This document shows positions 56,691 to 60,834 of a DNA stretch of 60,834 bases, in pieces. This DNA comes from Thermoplasmata archaeon (GTDB taxonomy: Archaea > Thermoplasmatota > Thermoplasmata > Lutacidiplasmatales > UBA184): assembly GCA_030039135.1 (NCBI GenBank), contig JASHQN010000098.1, positions 1-60,834 on the forward strand, in the 5' to 3' direction. Made by a program: the position numbers and the translations under genes. The first letter of the stretch is position 1. Each line of letters opens with the position of its first letter. The notes under the pieces were generated by a model, which was given only the letters and a program-made list of their open reading frames with translations, had not been told where the DNA came from and searched no databases.

Positions 56691-57950
56691 CTACGGGTAG
56701 ATGCCGCGGATCTGCATCGCGTCGACGACGCGCTGGATCGCGAGGACGTAGGCGGCGGTCCGGTTGTTGACCTTCCGGTCGAGAGCGACCTTGTGCACGT
56801 CGTTGTACGAACGGACCATGACGCGCTCCAGGCGGGAGTTGACCTCGTCGAGCTCCCAGAAGTACCCCTGGATGTCCTGGGCCCACTCGAAGTAGCTCAC
56901 CGTCACGCCGCCGGCGTTCGCGAGCACATCCGGGAGCACGGCGATCTTCTTCTGAAAGAGGATCGTGTCCGCCTCGGGCACGGTCGGGCCGTTTGCGGCC
57001 TCGGCGACGATCTTTGCCTGGATCTTGTCGGCGTTCTTCTTCGTGATCTGGTTCTCGAGCGCTGCGGGGACGAGGACGTCGACCTTCGCTTCGAGCACCT
57101 CTTCGTTCGAGATCGCTTTCGCTCCCGGGAAGCCCACGACGGAGCCGGTCTTGGTCTTGTGCTCCTCGACGGCGTGGGGATTCAGGCCGTCCGCCTTGTA
57201 GATCCCTCCCTTCGAGTCGGAGAGCGCGACGATCTTCGCCCCTTGCTCGTCGTAGAGCAGCCGGCTCGCGACGCTCCCTGCGTTGCCGAATCCCTGGACC
57301 GCGACCGTCCCGCCCTTCACCCGGACGCCGAGGTCCCTCGCCGCCTCGCGGATGACGTAGGCGCACCCGCGCCCCGTCGCTTCGCCGCGGCCCTCGCTGC
57401 CGCCGAGGCTGATCGGCTTCCCCGTCACGACGCCGGGGACGCTGTAGCCCTTTTGCATCGAGTACGTGTCCATGATCCAGGCCATCGTCTGGCTGTCCGT
57501 GTAGACGTCCGGCGCCGGGATGTCCATCTCGGGTCCGATGATCGGGGCGATCTCGCTCGCGTAGCGCCGGGTGAGCCGCTCGAGCTCCCCGTGCGACATG
57601 TGCTTCGGATCGCAGACGACGCCGCCCTTCGCCCCACCGTACGGGATGTCCACGACCGCACACTTCCAGGTCATCCAGGCCGCGAGCGCGCGGACCTCGT
57701 CGAGCGTCACCTGCGGGTGGTAGCGGATCCCGCCCTTCGTCGGGCCCCGGGCCATGTTGTACTGCACGCGGTAGCCGGTGTAGATCCGGTAGTCCCCACT
57801 ATCCATCCGTACGGGGAAGTGCACGGTCAGCTCTCGCTTCGGCGCCTTGAGCGTGTCGCGAAGGCCTCCGTCCAGGCCGATGAGATCGGCAACGATGTCG
57901 ACTTGCGCTTTGGCCGTTTCGAACGGGTTGATGGTGGAACTGCTTGCCAT
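56691..57950 (-). CDS. gdhA: Glutamate dehydrogenase (Glu/Leu/Phe/Val family)
   Basis: 419 residues. Interconverts glutamate and 2-oxoglutarate plus ammonia with NAD(P). Substrate-binding PYGGAKGGVVCDP with catalytic Lys, GPEMDIPAPDVYTDSQTM, nucleotide site VAVQGFGNAGSVASRLL, NPHAVEEHK-type insert and VSYFEWAQDIQGYFW at the C-terminus match archaeal GDH. Start ATG 57950; a TTG two codons upstream is less likely. A GAGGGGATTGAG stretch lies just before the ATG, and a CTCAAGTAGG box is about 43 bases upstream, overlapping the thiL stop. Translated together with the PRTase gene. Confidence 0.94.
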   Translation of the reverse strand: MASSSTINPFETAKAQVDIVADLIGLDGGLRDTLKAPKRELTVHFPVRMDSGDYRIYTGYRVQYNMARGPTKGGIRYHPQVTLDEVRALAAWMTWKCAVVDIPYGGAKGGVVCDPKHMSHGELERLTRRYASEIAPIIGPEMDIPAPDVYTDSQTMAWIMDTYSMQKGYSVPGVVTGKPISLGGSEGRGEATGRGCAYVIREAARDLGVRVKGGTVAVQGFGNAGSVASRLLYDEQGAKIVALSDSKGGIYKADGLNPHAVEEHKTKTGSVVGFPGAKAISNEEVLEAKVDVLVPAALENQITKKNADKIQAKIVAEAANGPTVPEADTILFQKKIAVLPDVLANAGGVTVSYFEWAQDIQGYFWELDEVNSRLERVMVRSYNDVHKVALDRKVNNRTAAYVLAIQRVVDAMQIRGIYP

Positions 57951-57989
57951 ACTCAATCCCCTCGCGGGTACCGCCGGACCCGGGAGCCC

Positions 57990-59048
57990 CTACTTGAGCG
58001 TAGCGCGCGCCCTGCCACGGTTCGACGCGGGGTCCGGCGTTAGACGAACACTGGGAGAGCCGCGGGAGCGCTCGAACGGCTGCCAGCCGGCCCGTGGCAT
58101 GGGGACGAGGGCATCCCCGGTCTCCAACCAGGCACCCCGCCCACGCTCGACTCGTCCGATCCGGGTCAGCGCGCCTCCGACTCGTCGCACCGCCCGCTCC
58201 GCGCGTCGCCAGCGCGCGGGGGATAGGGCGACCAGGAGCTCGTAGTCCCCGCCAAAGAACGCGATCGCCCGTCGCGCATCGGCCGAGCGACCCGCCGCCA
58301 CCCCCCGAGCAAGGGGAAGCCGTGCCTCATCGATCCGAACACGCACGCGGCTCGCGGCCGCGAGCAGCCGCGCCGAGTCGGCGAGGCCATCGGAGGTGTC
58401 GAGCATCGCGTGGGCGAATGGGGCGAGGGCCACACCCTCACGAACCCGGGGGCGAACGTCCACGAGTTCGGAAGCCGCACGACGGCGTCGCACACCTCCC
58501 GCCGCGAGGTTCGCCGCAGCCATTCCCCCGCGGCCCACGACGCCGGTGACCGCAAGCCAGTCTCCGGCGCGCGCGCCGGAGCGGGGGACGAGCGCGCGTG
58601 CCGAGCCCCACCCGAGGACGGTGCTCGCGATCGCGCGGACCGGTCCGGGTTTGGTATCCCCGCCCACGATGTGCGCGCCGAATCGTGCGCCGAGCCGTTC
58701 GGCACCCCGGACCACGGCCTCTGGCCAGTCCGAGCGAGTCCCGACCGGCAGGATCAGCCCGATCAGGATCGCGGCCGGCCGCGCGCCCTTCGCGGCCACG
58801 TCCGAGAGGCTCACGGCCGCAGCCGCGGCGCCGACCCGCGCCGGGGGGGAGCCGGGAAGAAAGTGGGTCCCCTCGACCAACAGGTCGGTCGACACGACCG
58901 CGACGTGCCCCCGAGGCGGCCGGATGGCCGCCGCGTCGTCCCCGATGGGGAGGGCCCCCGCGTGGCCGGCCGGAAGCGCTCGGGCGAGCCAGCGGTGGAA
59001 CTCCCGCTCCCGGAGGGCACGGCCCACGGGTCGGTTCCGGCGCGTCAT
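57990..59048 (-). CDS. thiL: Thiamine-monophosphate kinase
   Basis: 352 residues. Phosphorylates thiamine monophosphate to thiamine diphosphate. AIR-synthase-related fold with LPIGDDAAAI, VSTDLLVEGTHF, VSLSDVAAKGARPAA, IVGGDTKPG, AMLDTSDGLADSA and IAFFGGDYELLVAL. ATG 59048 follows the acyl-CoA dehydrogenase stop by 7 bases, so it is probably in that operon. The protein is somewhat longer than usual because of an Arg/Ser-rich C-terminal tail. TPP made here would serve 2-oxoacid oxidoreductases and similar enzymes. Confidence 0.93.
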   Translation of the reverse strand: MTRRNRPVGRALREREFHRWLARALPAGHAGALPIGDDAAAIRPPRGHVAVVSTDLLVEGTHFLPGSPPARVGAAAAAVSLSDVAAKGARPAAILIGLILPVGTRSDWPEAVVRGAERLGARFGAHIVGGDTKPGPVRAIASTVLGWGSARALVPRSGARAGDWLAVTGVVGRGGMAAANLAAGGVRRRRAASELVDVRPRVREGVALAPFAHAMLDTSDGLADSARLLAAASRVRVRIDEARLPLARGVAAGRSADARRAIAFFGGDYELLVALSPARWRRAERAVRRVGGALTRIGRVERGRGAWLETGDALVPMPRAGWQPFERSRGSPSVRLTPDPASNRGRARATLK

Positions 59049-59055
59049 CGGCTGT

Positions 59056-60246
59056 TCACTTGTACGGGACGAACTCCTTGCCGAGCAGTTCGCGGCCCAG
59101 GATGATTCGCATGACGTTGAGCCCTCCCTCCGCGCCCACCAGGTAGGACATGAGGCCGCGTAGGCCGAGCTCTAGGCCGATCTCCTTCGTATAGCCCGCC
59201 GCTCCGAACCACATCATGACGCGCTTGACGCACTCGAACGCGAGCGGGGGGGCGGTGAGCTTTACCGCCGCGACGGCCCGGTCGACCTCGCTGCGGTGCG
59301 ACAGGTCGCCTTTCAGGGTGTACGTATCGAGCAGCCAGGCGGCGCGGCGGCACTGCCACTTGACCGCCTCCACCTGGGTCCAGAGGTCGACCAATTCGAA
59401 TTGGATTCCCTCGAACTTTCCCAAGGGCCGTCCGAATACGGGTCGTTCCTTGATGTACGCCATGCCCGTCTCGAGCGCTCGCTCGGCGGCGCCGACGCAC
59501 GCCGCGGCGACGAACGTCCGGGCGACCGTGAACCCCTCCATGGCGCACTCGAACCCGTTGCCTTCCGTGCCGATCAGGTAGTGGGCCGGCACACGTGCGT
59601 CGTGGTAGGCGAGGCTTCCCGTTGAGATTCCCATCCGGCCCATGTTGTGGAACCGCTGGGTTGCGATTCCTTCCGTGCGCGTGGGAACGTAGAGGAAGTT
59701 GTAGCCTCGAGCGCCGTCCTTGGCGAGCGTCAGATGCCCGCCCCCCAGCGCCTTCGCTTCCTCAACCCCGGATATAAACGACTTCTCCCCACGGACGACG
59801 AACGCCCCTCCGTCTCTCCGGGCGGTCGTCCGCATGGCGGCGAGATCGCTCCCGCCGGTCGGTTCGGTGGTCGCGATGCCGAGGAACGCTTTGCCTTGGC
59901 AGACGGGAGGGAGCACTTCGCGACGCGCCTCGTCCGTCCCGTGGCGGGCGAAGAGGTGGCCCCAGCCGGCCTCGAGCAGGAAGAACACCGCGGTCGCCAT
60001 CGAGGAGTCGCCGCGTCCGATCTCCTCCGCGGCGATCTCCGTGAGGACCGCCGACGCACCCATGCCTCCGAACTCCTCGGGCACGGTCATCGCGAGAAGT
60101 CCTAGGTCGGCCATCGCTGCGAGGACGCTCGCCGGGATCTTTGCGTCCGAGTCGATCTTCGCTTCGTTCGGGCGCAGGGTCCGATCCCCGAACTTGCGTA
60201 CCGCGGCCTGGAACGCCGATTCCTCATCGGAGAAACGGAAATCCAT
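59056..60246 (-). CDS. Acyl-CoA dehydrogenase
   Basis: 396 residues. FAD enzyme oxidising acyl-CoA to enoyl-CoA. N-terminal helical domain, FAD motif FLGIATTEPTGGSDLAAM, middle beta domain (YNFLYVPTRTEGI), and C-terminal helical domain with AWLLDTYTLKGD and FGAAGYTKEIGLELGLRGLM. The region of the catalytic base reads YLVGAEGGLNVMR, where many family members have a YEGT-type motif; the Glu in GAEGG is the candidate base. Substrate chain length cannot be inferred. ATG 60246 has GCCTAAATCCT about 30 bases upstream. thiL follows. Suggests fatty-acid or aromatic-acid oxidation capacity. Confidence 0.92.
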   Translation of the reverse strand: MDFRFSDEESAFQAAVRKFGDRTLRPNEAKIDSDAKIPASVLAAMADLGLLAMTVPEEFGGMGASAVLTEIAAEEIGRGDSSMATAVFFLLEAGWGHLFARHGTDEARREVLPPVCQGKAFLGIATTEPTGGSDLAAMRTTARRDGGAFVVRGEKSFISGVEEAKALGGGHLTLAKDGARGYNFLYVPTRTEGIATQRFHNMGRMGISTGSLAYHDARVPAHYLIGTEGNGFECAMEGFTVARTFVAAACVGAAERALETGMAYIKERPVFGRPLGKFEGIQFELVDLWTQVEAVKWQCRRAAWLLDTYTLKGDLSHRSEVDRAVAAVKLTAPPLAFECVKRVMMWFGAAGYTKEIGLELGLRGLMSYLVGAEGGLNVMRIILGRELLGKEFVPYK

Positions 60247-60354
60247 GGGAATCCACCCCCGACATGCCCCTAGGATTTAGGCTCGGCGAGGCCGAGACCG
60301 AAACCCTCGAGGAACTCCTTTAAGCCGCCTCCGCTGACCGGCTCGGTGAGCGCC

Positions 60355-60834
60355 ATGGCGGTGCGGGTAGCCATCAATGGATTCGGGCGCATTGGCCGGA
60401 ACATCTTCCGCGCGGCACTGGGCGACCCGGCGATCGAAGTGGTCGCGGTCAACGACATTACCGACGCGAGGACGCTCGCCCACTTGCTGAAATATGATTC
60501 GATTCTCGGCAATCTTCCGAACCAGATCACGCACACCGACGATACGATTTCGGTGGATGGCAAGAGCTTCAAGGTCTTCCGAGGCAAGGCTCCGGCGGAG
60601 CTGGACTGGGCATCGGTTGGGGCGTCCATCGTGGTGGAGTCCACCGGGCTGTTCACGAAGGGTCCCGAGGCGCGCAAGCACCTTCGGGGCCCCGTAAAGA
60701 AGGTCCTGATCTCAGCGCCCGCCACGGATCCCGACACGACGCTCGTTCTCGGCGTGAACGATCGCACGTACGACCCGGCGAAGCATCACGTCATCTCGAA
60801 CGCATCCTGCACGACGAATTGCCTCGCACCGGTG
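60355..60834 (+). CDS. gap: Glyceraldehyde-3-phosphate dehydrogenase, class I (3' truncated by window)
   Basis: First 160 residues. NAD-binding domain with VAINGFGRIGRNIFR, VNDITDARTLAHLLKYDS and EVSTGLFTKG-type VVESTGLFTKGPEAR, reaching the active site SNASCTTNCLAP with the catalytic Cys just before the window ends. This is the bacterial/eukaryotic class I enzyme; many archaea instead use the distinct class II (GapII). CCTTTAAGCC about 33 bases upstream supports ATG 60355. Pyridine specificity is probably NAD from the acidic residue after the second strand (ND). Remainder is beyond the edge. Confidence 0.95.
   Translation, partial: MAVRVAINGFGRIGRNIFRAALGDPAIEVVAVNDITDARTLAHLLKYDSILGNLPNQITHTDDTISVDGKSFKVFRGKAPAELDWASVGASIVVESTGLFTKGPEARKHLRGPVKKVLISAPATDPDTTLVLGVNDRTYDPAKHHVISNASCTTNCLAPV

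Noticed and set aside
1..60834. Search for CRISPR arrays, insertion sequences, integrases and phage genes
   Set aside because: No direct-repeat arrays, transposase motifs, terminal inverted repeats or phage structural genes were seen on reading both strands.

Overview
This window is chromosomal DNA from a high-GC archaeon (roughly two thirds GC or more by eye). The gene content points to Thermoplasmatota: archaeal RNA polymerase subunit Rpo11, transcription factor TFS, Alba, an archaeal uS15, a GINS-associated-type DHH nuclease, archaeosine synthase ArcS, Taw2, KptA, archaeal-type ProRS, TrpRS and AsnRS, a TrmB regulator and a UbiA/UbiD pair, together with a bacterial-type DNA gyrase A subunit. 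A soil or groundwater Thermoplasmata lineage is my best guess; no rRNA is present to settle it. Genes are dense, no gap between genes exceeds 300 bases, and I see no insertion sequence, prophage, CRISPR array or rRNA. The two tRNA genes are Val(TAC) and Leu(GAG).

Layout. 1-10 kb: a partial membrane protein, a P-loop kinase, folP, then a tight minus-strand run uS15 - DHH nuclease - gyrA - zinc ribbon, two paralogous small proteins, a zinc protein, trpS and a TPR protein. 10-20 kb: a Sulfolobus-type single-OB SSB behind a long leader, a thioredoxin-fold/RAM fusion, carAB, a thioredoxin-reductase-like flavoprotein, a HAD phosphatase, a double zinc ribbon and an orphan DNA methyltransferase with a winged-helix N-terminus. 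20-25.7 kb: a phosphate/polyphosphate neighbourhood made of a CHAD protein, Ppx/GppA, two tandem thymidylate-kinase-like proteins, SixA and PhoU, ending in an AT-rich promoter block. 25.8-31 kb: tRNA-Val overlapped by arcS, a small unknown protein, the ubiA-ubiD pair and a HTH_10 regulator. 31-46 kb: dut, a Hef-like helicase, a GT2 glycosyltransferase, an aldehyde dehydrogenase, rpo11-kptA, purD, TFS-asnS, a GNAT protein, a zinc-ribbon coiled-coil protein, tRNA-Leu, alba, and a DUF1614/RDD-like membrane protein. 45-60.8 kb: trmB-taw2, an aminotransferase, a UbiE-type methyltransferase, a STAND ATPase/TPR protein next to an ATPase-less paralog, proS, DUF373, a PRTase, gdhA, thiL, an acyl-CoA dehydrogenase and a class I GAPDH cut by the window edge.

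Expression logic. Most first genes of transcription units carry a TATA-like AT-rich box about 25-35 bases before the start codon, which implies mainly leaderless mRNAs, and this decides several GTG starts (folP, ubiD, CHAD, the methyltransferase). Within operons, genes overlap as ATGA, GTGA or TGATG. Thirteen gene pairs converge, and five of these interlock their stop codons on the palindrome CTAG.

The best candidate for an under-described system is the 20.0-25.7 kb block. It brings together a polyphosphate-binding CHAD protein, an exopolyphosphatase-family enzyme, two P-loop kinases (one with arginine in place of the Walker A lysine), SixA and PhoU, with no recognisable PPK1 or PPK2. A second candidate is the tandem STAND ATPase and ATPase-less TPR paralog at 48.9-53.0 kb.
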